Below are positions 49,737 through 58,253 of a stretch of DNA of 64,000 bases, one piece after another. The stretch lies in NCBI RefSeq assembly GCF_002900975.1, contig NZ_PJON01000001.1:1426001-1490000 (forward strand), given 5' to 3'. The DNA comes from Tabrizicola aquatica (GTDB lineage: Bacteria > Pseudomonadota > Alphaproteobacteria > Rhodobacterales > Rhodobacteraceae). The number at the start of each line of letters is the position of its first letter. Within the stretch, counting starts at the first letter, position 1. Under the pieces are notes generated by a model. That model had not been told where the DNA came from, ran no database searches, and saw nothing but the letters and a program-made list of their open reading frames with translations. The position numbers were made by a program, and so were the translations under genes.

Positions 49737-50600
49737 CTAAAGCAGGGCCGCCTCTTCGGCGCGGCGGGCCTCGGCCTCGCGCGCGGCTTCGATCCTTGCC
49801 CGGCGCCGGCGGTTGATCTCGTACAGCACGGCAAGCACCAGCGTCACGCAGATCAGCAGGAAGGCCAGCGCGTTGATCGTTGGCGTGATCCCCGAGCGGA
49901 CCTTGGAGAACACATAGACCGTCAGCGTATCCGACCCGCCCCTTGTGAACTGGGTGACGTTGAAATTCTCGATCGACTGGAAGAAGGCCACCGCCGCCCC
50001 GGCCGCGATGGCCGGGTAAAGATGCGGCAAGAGAATCCGGCGCATCACCTGGGCATGGGACGCCCCGAGATCGAGCGCCGCCTCTTCCAGCCCGGAGTCA
50101 AAGCTTTGCAGCCGGGCCAACACCAGAAGCATCACCATCGCGGCGATATAGCTGACCTGACCCAGGACCGAGAGATGCAGGCCCGGGTTGAACAGGAAGA
50201 ACTCCGTCCCCATGGCATTGCCCATCTTGGTCCACAGGATCATCGTCGAAATGCCGATCACCACGCCGGGGATCAGGATCGTCGAGATCATCATCCCGTA
50301 AAGAATGGTGCGCAGCCGGCCGGATATGGAATTGACCATGATCGCGGCCGCTGTGCCGACCACCACCGCAAGCAGCGCCACCGCTGCCGCGACCCAAAGC
50401 GTGTTGGCAAAGGCCAGCATCATGCGCTCGTCCCGGATCATTTCCGAGAACCACATGGTGGTGAAGCCGCGCCAGGGCACGACCGACGGGAGTTTGGAGT
50501 CGTTGAAGGCCGCCCCCGACATCACCACCAGCGGCGCCAGCAGGAACACGAGGAACAGCAGCATGTAGAGATGCGCGAGGTTCTGGCGGAACTTGTGCAT
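49737..50600 (-). CDS. Polyamine-type ABC permease, PotC-like
   Basis: 287 residues with about six helices; the cytoplasmic docking loop is EEAALDLGASHAQVMRRILLPHLYPAIAAGAA (EAA motif). Last gene of a four-gene minus-strand importer. Start ATG at 50600, 10 bp after the partner permease. Substrate probably spermidine/putrescine or a related amine. Confidence 0.9.
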   Translation of the reverse strand: MHKFRQNLAHLYMLLFLVFLLAPLVVMSGAAFNDSKLPSVVPWRGFTTMWFSEMIRDERMMLAFANTLWVAAAVALLAVVVGTAAAIMVNSISGRLRTILYGMMISTILIPGVVIGISTMILWTKMGNAMGTEFFLFNPGLHLSVLGQVSYIAAMVMLLVLARLQSFDSGLEEAALDLGASHAQVMRRILLPHLYPAIAAGAAVAFFQSIENFNVTQFTRGGSDTLTVYVFSKVRSGITPTINALAFLLICVTLVLAVLYEINRRRRARIEAAREAEARRAEEAALL

Positions 50601-50610
50601 GATGCCCCCC

Positions 50611-51537
50611 TTACTTCGCGATGTCAGACAGCTTCACCCGGAACAGCCGCATCGCGATGGTCACGAAAACGGTGCAAAGGAGAAGCAGAAGGAAGGCATA
50701 GGCGCTGGCCGTGTTCCAGTCGAGCGCGTCCTTGAACCACTGGTCAATCGTCTGGGTGAACCATTGCGAGGTGGTCGAGCCCAGGATCGACGGCACCAGA
50801 AGCGAGCCGGCCGACAGCATGAACACCATGACCGAGCCCGAGGCGATGCCGGGTTTGGAATGGGGAAGGACGATGCGCCAGTGGATCTTCCACCAGGGGG
50901 CGCCCAGATCCTCGGCCGCCTCGATCTGGTTGGTGTCCAGCGACTGGATCGCGTTGTAGATCGGGAACAGCATGAACAGGACATAGGTGTAGATCAGCCC
51001 GATCACGACGCCGGTATAGCCCATGTTGGTCCAGCGGATCGGGTCCTCGATCAGGCCGAGACCGAGGAGCAGCGCATTGAGCGGGCCCTTGAAGGCAAGG
51101 ATGATCCACCAGGCGAAGGCGCGCAGCACCTCGGACACCCAAAGCGGGATGAAGAGCATCAGGATCAGCGTCGGCAGCGAGCGCGGGTTGACGATCTTGG
51201 CCATGTAATAGGCCAGCGGATAGGCCAGCAGGAAGCACAGGAAGGTCACGACCATCGAATAGAAGATGGTCAGCCAGAAGGTCAGCACATGCACCGGGAT
51301 CGAGAATTCGAACCCCAGGAAGCTGCGGTCGACGTTGCCGTCAAAGACCTTGAGGTAGTTGTTGAGGCTGTAGGTGTCCTTCGGGCCGCCGACCTCGACC
51401 ACCGGCAGGTAGGGGCGGAAGCTTTGTTCGAAGAGCGTGATGTTGGGCACGATGACCAGCATCACCAGCCAGAAGGCGACCAGAAGGCCCATCAGCAGGG
51501 TCAGGCCCGGACCGTAGCGGCGGATCAGATCCTGCAT
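50611..51537 (-). CDS. Polyamine-type ABC permease, PotB-like
   Basis: 308 residues with about six helices. Docking loop IEAAEDLGAPWWKIHWRIVLPHSKPGIASG is the PotB EAA motif. Follows the ATPase gene by 3 bp and precedes the second permease. Confidence 0.9.
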   Translation of the reverse strand: MQDLIRRYGPGLTLLMGLLVAFWLVMLVIVPNITLFEQSFRPYLPVVEVGGPKDTYSLNNYLKVFDGNVDRSFLGFEFSIPVHVLTFWLTIFYSMVVTFLCFLLAYPLAYYMAKIVNPRSLPTLILMLFIPLWVSEVLRAFAWWIILAFKGPLNALLLGLGLIEDPIRWTNMGYTGVVIGLIYTYVLFMLFPIYNAIQSLDTNQIEAAEDLGAPWWKIHWRIVLPHSKPGIASGSVMVFMLSAGSLLVPSILGSTTSQWFTQTIDQWFKDALDWNTASAYAFLLLLLCTVFVTIAMRLFRVKLSDIAK

Positions 51538-51540
51538 GGG

Positions 51541-52620
51541 TCAGCCCCGCACATTGGCATCGGGCAGGATCGCGGCCCGCGCGGGATCGAAGGACATATG
51601 CACCCGCACGCCCTTTTCGGGGACCGTGGCGGACCCGTCGTTGCGCAGTTCGGACGTCAGATGCGCGCCGGTGTCGCTGGTGGCGTGGACGGCGATGAAG
51701 CTGCCTTCGAACGAGATGTCGCTGACGGTGACGGGGACCGAATTCTCGGCCGCGGGGGTGGCGGTGATGATCGTATGCTCGGGCCGGACGTAGAGTTTGC
51801 CGATCTTGCCCGACAGATCGCCCAGCCGGGCGCGGAACTGGCCGTGGGGGGTGGTGAAGCTGGCCATGCCGGCGGCGGCGTGCTGCACCTCGCCCTGAAA
51901 GACGTTGTTTTCGCCGACGAAGCTGGCGACGAAGCCGTTGACCGGGTTGTTGTAGATCTCGCGCGGGTCGGCGATCTGCTGGATGCTGCCCTGGGACATG
52001 ACGCCGACGCGGTCGGACATGGCCAAGGCCTCGCCCTGGTCGTGGGTGATGTAGATGAAGGTGACGCCGGTGCGCTGCTGGATGGCGCGCAGTTCCGCCC
52101 GCATGTGCTGGCGCAGCTTCAGGTCAAGCGCCGACAGGGGTTCGTCCAGCAGCATGACCTGGGGCTCGACGGCAAGGGCGCGGGCGATGGCGACGCGCTG
52201 CTTCTGGCCGCCGGAAAGCTGGCTGACCATCTTGTCGGCGGCCCCGGGCAGGTCGACCAGTTGCAGCAGGTCTTCGGCCTTCTTGCGGCGGGTGGCCTTG
52301 TCGACGCCGCGGACCTCCAGCCCGAAACTGATGTTCTCCCAGATCGGCATCAAGGGGAACAGGGCCAGGTTCTGGAAGATCAGCGCGGTCGGGCGCTGGT
52401 TCGGGCGCTTGCCGCGCACATCCTCGCCCCCGATGCGGATCACGCCTTGCGTCGGTTCGATGAAGCCCGAGACCATGCGCAGGATCGTCGTCTTGCCGCA
52501 GCCCGAGGGGCCGAGGAACGAGAAGAACTCGCCCGGCCGGATCGAGACGTTGGCGTTGTCCACCGCGCGGAAGGTGCCGAAGTCGCAGCACACGTTTTCT
52601 AGATCGATTCCGGCGCTCAT
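51541..52620 (-). CDS. Polyamine-type ABC ATP-binding protein, PotA-like
   Basis: 359 residues. Walker A LGPSGCGKTT, signature LSGGQKQRVAIARAL, Walker B VMLLDEPLSALD, switch THDQ, and a TOBE_2 domain after about residue 240. Its start lies after a terminator-like hairpin that separates it from the binding-protein gene. Confidence 0.92.
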   Translation of the reverse strand: MSAGIDLENVCCDFGTFRAVDNANVSIRPGEFFSFLGPSGCGKTTILRMVSGFIEPTQGVIRIGGEDVRGKRPNQRPTALIFQNLALFPLMPIWENISFGLEVRGVDKATRRKKAEDLLQLVDLPGAADKMVSQLSGGQKQRVAIARALAVEPQVMLLDEPLSALDLKLRQHMRAELRAIQQRTGVTFIYITHDQGEALAMSDRVGVMSQGSIQQIADPREIYNNPVNGFVASFVGENNVFQGEVQHAAAGMASFTTPHGQFRARLGDLSGKIGKLYVRPEHTIITATPAAENSVPVTVSDISFEGSFIAVHATSDTGAHLTSELRNDGSATVPEKGVRVHMSFDPARAAILPDANVRG

Positions 52621-52735
52621 TCCCGTGTGGTCCCCCTGGTGGTCTTTTGTTTCAGGCTAGCAGTCCGCCCCTTGGGCGCAAACGCTATCGCCAGTTGGCG
52701 CCGGCTGGTCGGTCCAGAACGACCTGCAAGGCGCG

Positions 52736-52771
52736 AAAAAAGGCACGCCGGACCCAAGACGGGCCCGGCGT
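52736..52771 (-). terminator. Intra-operon terminator between binding protein and ATPase genes
   Basis: On the minus strand ACGCCGGGCCC pairs with GGGTCCGGCGT (11 bp, one G-U) around GTCTT and is followed by GCC then TTTTTT. It begins 20 bp after the binding-protein stop, 116 bp before the ATPase start. Partial readthrough would give more binding protein than transporter. Confidence 0.8.
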
Positions 52772-52790
52772 GTGGCAGATCAGGCTGGCA

Positions 52791-53918
52791 TCAAGCCGCC
52801 TTGTACTTGTCCGAGTACTCGGCCCGCTTGGCCAGGAACTCGGCCGACTGGTCGGGCCACCACCACAGCTTGGACAGGGCATCTTCGTTGAAGGTGCCGT
52901 TGTAATAGGCGGAGACGTCCGGGTTCATCAGGTCCGCCGCGCCCTTGGCCACCGGGTTGGACGAGAAGGCCGTGGCCCAGCCCGCAGCCCCTTCGGGCGT
53001 CGAGACGAACTTCACGAACTCATGCGCCTGTTCGACGTTGGCGGCGTTCTTCATCAGGACAAAGCCCTGGTGCCAGGCAAAGGCACCCTCGACCGGGGCG
53101 ACATAGGCATAGCCGTCGTTGCGCAGGTTGTAGCCGGTCGAATCCCAGCACAGGCCCACGGTCGCGCCGTTGGCGGTGAAGCCGGCGTTGGCTTCGTTCT
53201 CGCCCGACCACCACTGGACGATGTTGCCCTTGGCCTTGATCGCTTCGGCCAGCGCGATGTCCCACAGCTCGACCATGGCGGCCATGTCGCTGTAGCCGTC
53301 CATCCACGGACGCGGCAGCTTGCCGGTCGCATCCAGCCAGCGGCCCATCGCCGCCAGCGCCGAGTGCGGGCGGACGGTCGAGGGGTTTTCCGGGTTGAAT
53401 AGGTCGCCCAGCGACGGCGGGGTCGACAGCTTGGCGTCGGCGGTGTTCACCACCAGCGATTCCGTGCCCCAGTTCGACGGGACATATTTCAGCATCCCGC
53501 CGGGACGCGAGCGTTCCCCGGCCGCGCCATCGGCCAGGCCCGGCAGGTAGTTGTCCATCGCCAGCTTGGATTCGTCGAACGCGCCCAGCAGGCCATTCGA
53601 ATCCCAGGCGCCGACGCGGTCGATCGTCGGTTCGATCACGTCGATCCCGCCAGCCTCAAGCGCGACCTTTGCCTCGCCGAACATGGTGTCCTGGTCGGGC
53701 AGTTCCTTGAAGTTGACCTTGATGCCGGTCGCGGCCTCGAACGCGGGGAACACGTTTTCGACCAGGCCCGGATAGCCGGCCCAGCCGACGAAGTTGATCT
53801 CGCCCGAGGAGGCAAGCGCCTTGGAGGAGATCAGCGCCGGGGCGGCAAGGGCGCCCGCGCCGACGGCGGAGCCTTGCAGGAAGCGACGGCGGCTGAAGGC
53901 AGAAGTGCGGTGTGTCAC
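52791..53918 (-). CDS. Tat-exported ABC solute-binding protein, PotD/PotF-like
   Basis: 375 residues from GTG 53918, preceded by GGGAGA. The twin-arginine motif SRRRFLQGSAVGAGALAAPALISSKALA directs folded export. The mature protein resembles spermidine/putrescine binding proteins (SGEINFVGWAGYPGLVENVFPAFEAATGIKVNFKELPD). An in-frame ATG at 53939 is less well supported. First gene of the importer; the 275-bp gap upstream to modC has no gene. Confidence 0.9.
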   Translation of the reverse strand: MTHRTSAFSRRRFLQGSAVGAGALAAPALISSKALASSGEINFVGWAGYPGLVENVFPAFEAATGIKVNFKELPDQDTMFGEAKVALEAGGIDVIEPTIDRVGAWDSNGLLGAFDESKLAMDNYLPGLADGAAGERSRPGGMLKYVPSNWGTESLVVNTADAKLSTPPSLGDLFNPENPSTVRPHSALAAMGRWLDATGKLPRPWMDGYSDMAAMVELWDIALAEAIKAKGNIVQWWSGENEANAGFTANGATVGLCWDSTGYNLRNDGYAYVAPVEGAFAWHQGFVLMKNAANVEQAHEFVKFVSTPEGAAGWATAFSSNPVAKGAADLMNPDVSAYYNGTFNEDALSKLWWWPDQSAEFLAKRAEYSDKYKAA

Positions 53919-54193
53919 GAATGGTCTCCCTGGTTTCATCGTTGCTCGCGCGGGTTGGCCCGCGGCGTTGTTGGATGCCGGGCGCGACGCCCATGCGCGC
54001 GCCCCGTGCCGCGAAAGTCTACTCTGGCTGCAGGTCATGCTGTCAACGCACAGATGCGTCGCGGCCACCCCCGGACACCGGTTATTGATGCGCCAGTCAA
54101 CCAAAGGCTGCAGCGGGCCGGCTTTGCGGGCATCGCCAGGGGTCGGGGGCCGGGAGCTGCCGGGTTTTCGGGCAGCGGGACAGAATCAGCGCC

Positions 54194-55276
54194 TCAACCC
54201 TGGGGCGATTGCGGGCCACCCTCTACCCCATCGCGCGCCATGGCGACCGACTTCACGATGGCAAAGGCCCCCTGCCCCGGCACCAGCCCCAGGGCCTGGA
54301 CCGAGCGGTGGGTGACCCGCGCCAAGAGCGACTGACCGCCAAGGTCAAGCTGCACCAGCGCGCCCGCCGCATCGGCCGGATGCAGGGACAGAACCCGGAC
54401 CGGAAGGATGTTCAACGCCGACAGGCCAAGGGGCCGGTCAAGCGCCAGCATCACGTCCTGCGCGGCGATGCGCAGGCGCACGGGTTGGCCCGGCGCGCCA
54501 GACAGGCGTGGCAGCCACAGCGGGCCGGCCCCGGTTTCGACCCTTGTCAGACCGTCCGCTTCCTGCGCGGCGATCCGGGCGCTCAGGATTGCGCCGGCAT
54601 CCGCCAGGCCCAGAAGCGCGGCCGTCGCAGGGTCGGACAGAAGCTGCGCCGCCGGGCCTTGCGCCACCATGCGGCCAGCCTCGATCACCGCGATGGTGGT
54701 GGCCAGGCGGGCGACTTCGGGCAGGGCGTGGCTGACGTACAGGATCGGCAGGCGCAATTCGTCGCGCAGCGCCTCGATATGGGGCAGGATCTCGGCCTTG
54801 CGCGCCTCGTCCAGCGCGGCGAGGGGTTCGTCCATCAGGATCAGCCGGGGTTCGGACAGAAGCGCCCGGCCAATCGCGACGCGCTGCCGTTCCCCCCCGG
54901 ACAGCGCGCCGGGGCGGCGGTCCAGAAGCGGGGCGAGGCCCAGAAGGGCCACGATCCGGTCCAGATCGCGCGGGGCGCGGCGGCGGATGCGGGCGGCGTA
55001 GGTCAGATTGCCGTGGACGGTCAGGTGCGGGAAAAGCCGGGCGTCCTGAAACACATAGCCCACCCCGCGCCGGTGCGGCGGCAGGTGGTGCAGCGGCTGG
55101 CCGTCCAGCAGGATCGTCGCCTGGTCCGGGCGCAAAAGCCCCGCGACCGCGTTGATGATCGTGGTCTTGCCCGAGCCGGAGCGGCCGAACAGGCAGGTCA
55201 GGCCCGGCGGCGCGGTCAGGTCCACCTCCAGCCGGAAGTCGGGGAAGTGATGCGCAAGGCGGATCTCCAGCGTCAT
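54194..55276 (-). CDS. modC: Molybdate ABC transporter ATP-binding protein ModC
   Basis: 360 residues. Walker A FGRSGSGKTT, signature LSGGERQRVAIGRALL, Walker B LILMDEPLAALD, switch VSHALPE, and a C-terminal TOBE (Mop-like) domain (SALNILPVRVLSL...). ATG overlaps the modB stop (ATGA). Last gene of modABC. Supplies molybdate for MoCo made by MoaA. Confidence 0.93.
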   Translation of the reverse strand: MTLEIRLAHHFPDFRLEVDLTAPPGLTCLFGRSGSGKTTIINAVAGLLRPDQATILLDGQPLHHLPPHRRGVGYVFQDARLFPHLTVHGNLTYAARIRRRAPRDLDRIVALLGLAPLLDRRPGALSGGERQRVAIGRALLSEPRLILMDEPLAALDEARKAEILPHIEALRDELRLPILYVSHALPEVARLATTIAVIEAGRMVAQGPAAQLLSDPATAALLGLADAGAILSARIAAQEADGLTRVETGAGPLWLPRLSGAPGQPVRLRIAAQDVMLALDRPLGLSALNILPVRVLSLHPADAAGALVQLDLGGQSLLARVTHRSVQALGLVPGQGAFAIVKSVAMARDGVEGGPQSPQG

Positions 55277-55971
55277 CGGCCGGCAATCCGCGCCGCGACC
55301 CGGCGCGACAACCCCTCGGACAGCGCCAGCGCGAGGAAGGCCACCGCGACCGAGACCAGGGCCAGCCCCCAGGCCGCGCTTTCGCCGTCGGGGATTTGCA
55401 GGAAGCTGTAGATCGCGGTGGGCAGGGTTTGCGTCTGGCCGGGGATATTGGCGACAAAGGTGATGGTGGCCCCGAACTCTCCCATCGCCTTGGCGAAGGC
55501 GAGGATGGCGCCGGCGATGATGCCGGGCAGGATCAGGGGCAGCGTGACGGTCAGCCAGACGACGGGGGCCGGGGCACCCAGGGTAGCGGCGGCCTGTTCC
55601 AGCCTTGGGTCCACCGCCTCGATCGCCAGGCGGATGGCGCGGACCATCAGGGGAAAGGACATGACAGCGGCGGCCAGCGCGGCCCCGGTCCAGCGGAAGG
55701 CGAAGGTGACGCCGAACCAGTCCCAAAGCGGTGCGCCGATCCAGCCCTGCCGCCCGAAGGCAAGGAGGAGGAGGTACCCCGTGACCACCGGCGGCAGGAT
55801 CAGCGGCAGGTGGACTAGGCCATTCAGCAGCCCGTGGCCGGGAAAGCGCCAGCGGGCGAGTGCATGGGCAGTCAAAAGGCCAAGGGGCAGGCTGGCCAGC
55901 GTGGCCCAGAGCGAGACCTTGAGCGACAGGGTCAGGGCCTGCCAGGCCTCGGGCGGGAGGGAGGGGATCAT
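55273..55971 (-). CDS. modB: Molybdate ABC transporter permease ModB
   Basis: 232 residues with five to six helices; EAA loop LEQAAATLGAPAPVVWLTVTLPLILPGI. Overlaps modA and modC by ATGA at both ends, so modABC is translationally coupled. Confidence 0.94.
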   Translation of the reverse strand: MIPSLPPEAWQALTLSLKVSLWATLASLPLGLLTAHALARWRFPGHGLLNGLVHLPLILPPVVTGYLLLLAFGRQGWIGAPLWDWFGVTFAFRWTGAALAAAVMSFPLMVRAIRLAIEAVDPRLEQAAATLGAPAPVVWLTVTLPLILPGIIAGAILAFAKAMGEFGATITFVANIPGQTQTLPTAIYSFLQIPDGESAAWGLALVSVAVAFLALALSEGLSRRVAARIAGR

Positions 55972-56702
55972 GGCGGAAGGAAACCGTGGGCGGTGAACTG
56001 CCGCAGCGCCTGGGGGCTGGCGAGGTGGTCAAGGAACGCCGCCGCCTCTGGTCCGGCGGTGGCGGTCAGCGCGGCGGGATAGGTGATCGGGCGGTGGCTG
56101 TCGGCCGGGAAGGTGGCAAGGACGGCGACGCGCGGCTCGGCGGCAGCGTCCGAGGCATAGACGATGCCCAGGGGCGCCTCGCCCAGGGCGACAAGGTGCA
56201 GCGCGGCGCGGACGTTGTCGGATTGCACGACGTCTTTTTCGACAAAGGACCAGAGGCCAAGGGTGGTCAGCGCCTCTTTCCCGTATTGGCCGGCGGGGAC
56301 GGCATCGACCAGCGCCATCGACAGCTTGCCCCCGGCCAGCAGGGCGGGCAGGTCCAGGTCGGGCGACAGGATCACCGGCGCGGCATCGGGCGGGCCGATC
56401 AGGACCAGCCGGTTGCCCAGAAGATCGCGGCGGCTGGCGGGCTGGATCAGGCCGCGCGCGGCAAGGTCGTCCATCCACTCGGTCGAGGCGGAGAGGAAGA
56501 GGTCGGCCGGGGCACCCTGGGCGATCTGGCGCGCCAGGGCCGGGCTGCCGGCATAGGAGAGGGTCACAGGCGTTCCGGTCGCCTGGGTGAAATCGGCCGC
56601 CACCTGATCCAGCGCGGTCTTCAGGCTGGCTGCGGCAAAGACCGTGACCTCGGCCAGGGCCGTCTGGGCCGAGAGGAATAGGGCGAGAAGGGCAAGGCGC
56701 AT
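55968..56702 (-). CDS. modA: Molybdate-binding periplasmic protein ModA
   Basis: 244 residues with a signal peptide (LALLALFLSAQTALA). Oxyanion-binding residues lie in FAAASLKTALDQ and SYAGSPALARQIAQGAPADLFLSAS. The ATG at 56702 is 9 bp downstream of a palindromic operator. Three genes are cotranscribed; the ModE-like gene is upstream on the same strand. Confidence 0.94.
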   Translation of the reverse strand: MRLALLALFLSAQTALAEVTVFAAASLKTALDQVAADFTQATGTPVTLSYAGSPALARQIAQGAPADLFLSASTEWMDDLAARGLIQPASRRDLLGNRLVLIGPPDAAPVILSPDLDLPALLAGGKLSMALVDAVPAGQYGKEALTTLGLWSFVEKDVVQSDNVRAALHLVALGEAPLGIVYASDAAAEPRVAVLATFPADSHRPITYPAALTATAGPEAAAFLDHLASPQALRQFTAHGFLPP

Positions 56703-56711
56703 GGCGGTCCG

Positions 56712-56731
56712 ATATGTTTGGCGAAACATAT
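56712..56731. promoter_or_regulatory. Molybdenum-box-like palindrome ahead of modA
   Basis: ATATGTTTGGCGAAACATAT, two perfect 8-bp arms around GGCG. It lies between the modE-like stop (56757) and the modA start (56702), so it may regulate modABC by ModE or MopA-type binding. It is not an exact match to the E. coli Mo-box (which is built on TATATA). Confidence 0.7.
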
Positions 56732-56756
56732 GGCATGGGGCTGGCAGGGCCAAGCG

Positions 56757-57122
56757 TTATTTCCCGCCGGACATATCCGCCAGAAGCGCCGCGATGCGCT
56801 GGACCCCCGGCGCGGCGGCGGTCTCGGTGGCGGCCAGGACGGCGCGGTAGGCCGCCAGCACCTCGTCCCCCGCTTCGGTCAGGCTGGCACCGCCGCCCCC
56901 GGCCCCGCCGCGGGCGCTGGTCACCAGGGGCGCGCGGAAGGCGGCGTTCATTTCCTCGACCAGGGTCCAGGCGCGGCGATAGCTCATCCCCATGGCGCGG
57001 CCGGCGGCGGCGATGGAGCCGGTCTCGGCGATGCGCGCCAGAAGTTCGGCCTTGCCGGGACCAAAGACCAGCCGGTCGCCGAACAGAAGCCGCAGTCGCA
57101 GGGTCACGTCAGGGGGGGTCAT
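56757..57122 (-). CDS. ModE-type winged-helix regulator, DNA-binding domain only
   Basis: 121 residues. The DNA-binding domain (LLARIAETGSIAAAGRAMGMSYRRAWTLVEEMNAAFRAPLVTSARGGAGGGGASLTEAGDEVL) is clearly ModE/MopA-like with the LysR-type helix-turn-helix. There is no C-terminal molybdate-binding di-Mop (TOBE) domain, unlike E. coli ModE (about 262 residues). Start ATG 57122. It lies directly upstream of modA. How it senses molybdate is unclear; it may need a partner protein. Confidence 0.88.
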   Translation of the reverse strand: MTPPDVTLRLRLLFGDRLVFGPGKAELLARIAETGSIAAAGRAMGMSYRRAWTLVEEMNAAFRAPLVTSARGGAGGGGASLTEAGDEVLAAYRAVLAATETAAAPGVQRIAALLADMSGGK

Positions 57123-57222
57123 GCGCGCCAGCATCCCCCGCCAGGCCGGGCGACGCAAGCCCGGCCTGGGGCTGCCCGCAGGCGGTTGGCTGGCAGTTGC
57201 GTGGGTGCAGGGCGGCTAGCAG

Positions 57223-57326
57223 ATTGAGCGCCTTGCGGCGCAAGCCCTTTGTGTCGGCTTTGCGCGTGAAGGACGCGCAAAACCTCGGGCGGCCTCCGGC
57301 GGGGATATTTGGTGCCAGGTGAAAAG
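57223..57326 (+). repeat. Composite interspersed repeat, copy B
   Basis: ATTGAGCGCCTTGCGGCGC at 57223-57241 and GCCTCCGGCGGGGATATTT at 57292-57310, followed by TGGTGCCAGGTGAAAA. Same order and orientation as at 49098-49232; the distance between modules differs by 32 bp, so the centre varies. Confidence 0.85.
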
Positions 57327-57412
57327 GGGGGGCCACTGGCGGCCGGACTGCCCTTTGCCGGTTCGTTGGGGCGGACGACCCGGCACGAGGGAACAAGGTG
57401 GGGCCGGCCTCG

Positions 57413-57441
57413 TTGACTCAAAGCGCTTTGGAACCTAGGGT
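57413..57441 (+). promoter_or_regulatory. Promoter of the thuA-like operon with a LacI-type operator
   Basis: TTGACT (57413-57418), 17 bp, TAGGGT (57436-57441). The spacer carries the perfect palindrome CAAAGCGCTTTG (57419-57430), of the AAAGCGCTTT kind used by LacI-family regulators of alpha-glucoside/trehalose genes. A bound repressor would occlude both hexamers. The regulator gene is not in the window. Confidence 0.75.
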
Positions 57442-57467
57442 CCGCGCCAAGCCAAAAGGAGACCGCC

Positions 57468-58253
57468 ATGACCATCCGCGTCACCGTCTGGGGCGAGAAT
57501 GTCCACGAACAGAAAAACCGTGTCGTGGCCGAGATTTATCCCAAGACCATGCACGGCACGATCGCCGAAGCCCTGAACCGGCAGGACGGCATCACCGCCA
57601 CCACCGCCACCCTGCAGGACCCCGAACACGGGATGACGGCCGAACGGCTGGCGGAAACCGATGTGCTGATCTGGTGGGGCCACGCCGCGCATGGCGATGT
57701 GTCGGACGCGGTCACCGAACGGGTGGCCGAGGCGGTCTGGTCCGGCATGGGGATGATCTTTCTGCATTCGGCCCATTTCGCCAAGCCCTTCAAGCGGTTG
57801 ATGGGCACGCCCTGCAACCTGTCGTGGCGCGAGGCGGGCGAGCGCGAGCGGATCTGGGTCACCAGCCGCCAGCACCCGATCGCGCGTGGCATCCCGGACC
57901 ATTTCGAGCTGGAAAACGAAGAGATGTATGGCGAGCCCTTTGGCGTGCCGGAACCGATGGAGACTGTCTTTGTCAGTTGGTTCCAAGGCGGCGAAGTGTT
58001 CCGCTCGGGCCTGACCTGGCGTCGGGGCGCCGGAAACGTGTTCTACTTCCGCCCGGGGCACGAGACCTATCCGACCTATCACCAGCCCCTGGTGCAGCAG
58101 GTCATCGCCAACGCCGTCCGCTGGGCGCACAATCCCGAAGCGCGGTTGGTGGACCCGACCGATGCCCCGAACCGCCCTGTCGCACAGGCGCTGGAGCCGA
58201 TCGTCGAACGCGGGCCGCGGCTGCACCATGACGGCGAGGCTGGATACCGCTGA
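57468..58253 (+). CDS. ThuA-like protein
   Basis: 261 residues. Matches the trehalose-utilisation ThuA family: [10 protein letters not shown] at the N-terminus, [41 protein letters not shown] and the glutamine-amidotransferase-like fold. Strong AAGGAGA precedes the ATG. Family role is in oxidation/keto forms of trehalose-type sugars, not fully known. The dehydrogenase follows with TGATG overlap. Confidence 0.9.
   Translation: MTIRVTVWGENVHEQKNRVVAEIYPKTMHGTIAEALNRQDGITATTATLQDPEHGMTAERLAETDVLIWWGHAAHGDVSDAVTERVAEAVWSGMGMIFLHSAHFAKPFKRLMGTPCNLSWREAGERERIWVTSRQHPIARGIPDHFELENEEMYGEPFGVPEPMETVFVSWFQGGEVFRSGLTWRRGAGNVFYFRPGHETYPTYHQPLVQQVIANAVRWAHNPEARLVDPTDAPNRPVAQALEPIVERGPRLHHDGEAGYR

Larger units (their letters stand above)
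57123..57467. other. Gene-free interval with a composite repeat and the thuA-type promoter
   Basis: 345 bp between the modE-like gene and the ThuA-like gene. It holds the composite repeat (57223-57326) and the promoter/operator (57413-57441). No convincing reading frame. Confidence 0.8.

Noticed and set aside
50593-52602. A 669-codon plus-strand frame opposite the polyamine-type transporter
   Set aside because: Shadow of three real genes with strong motifs.
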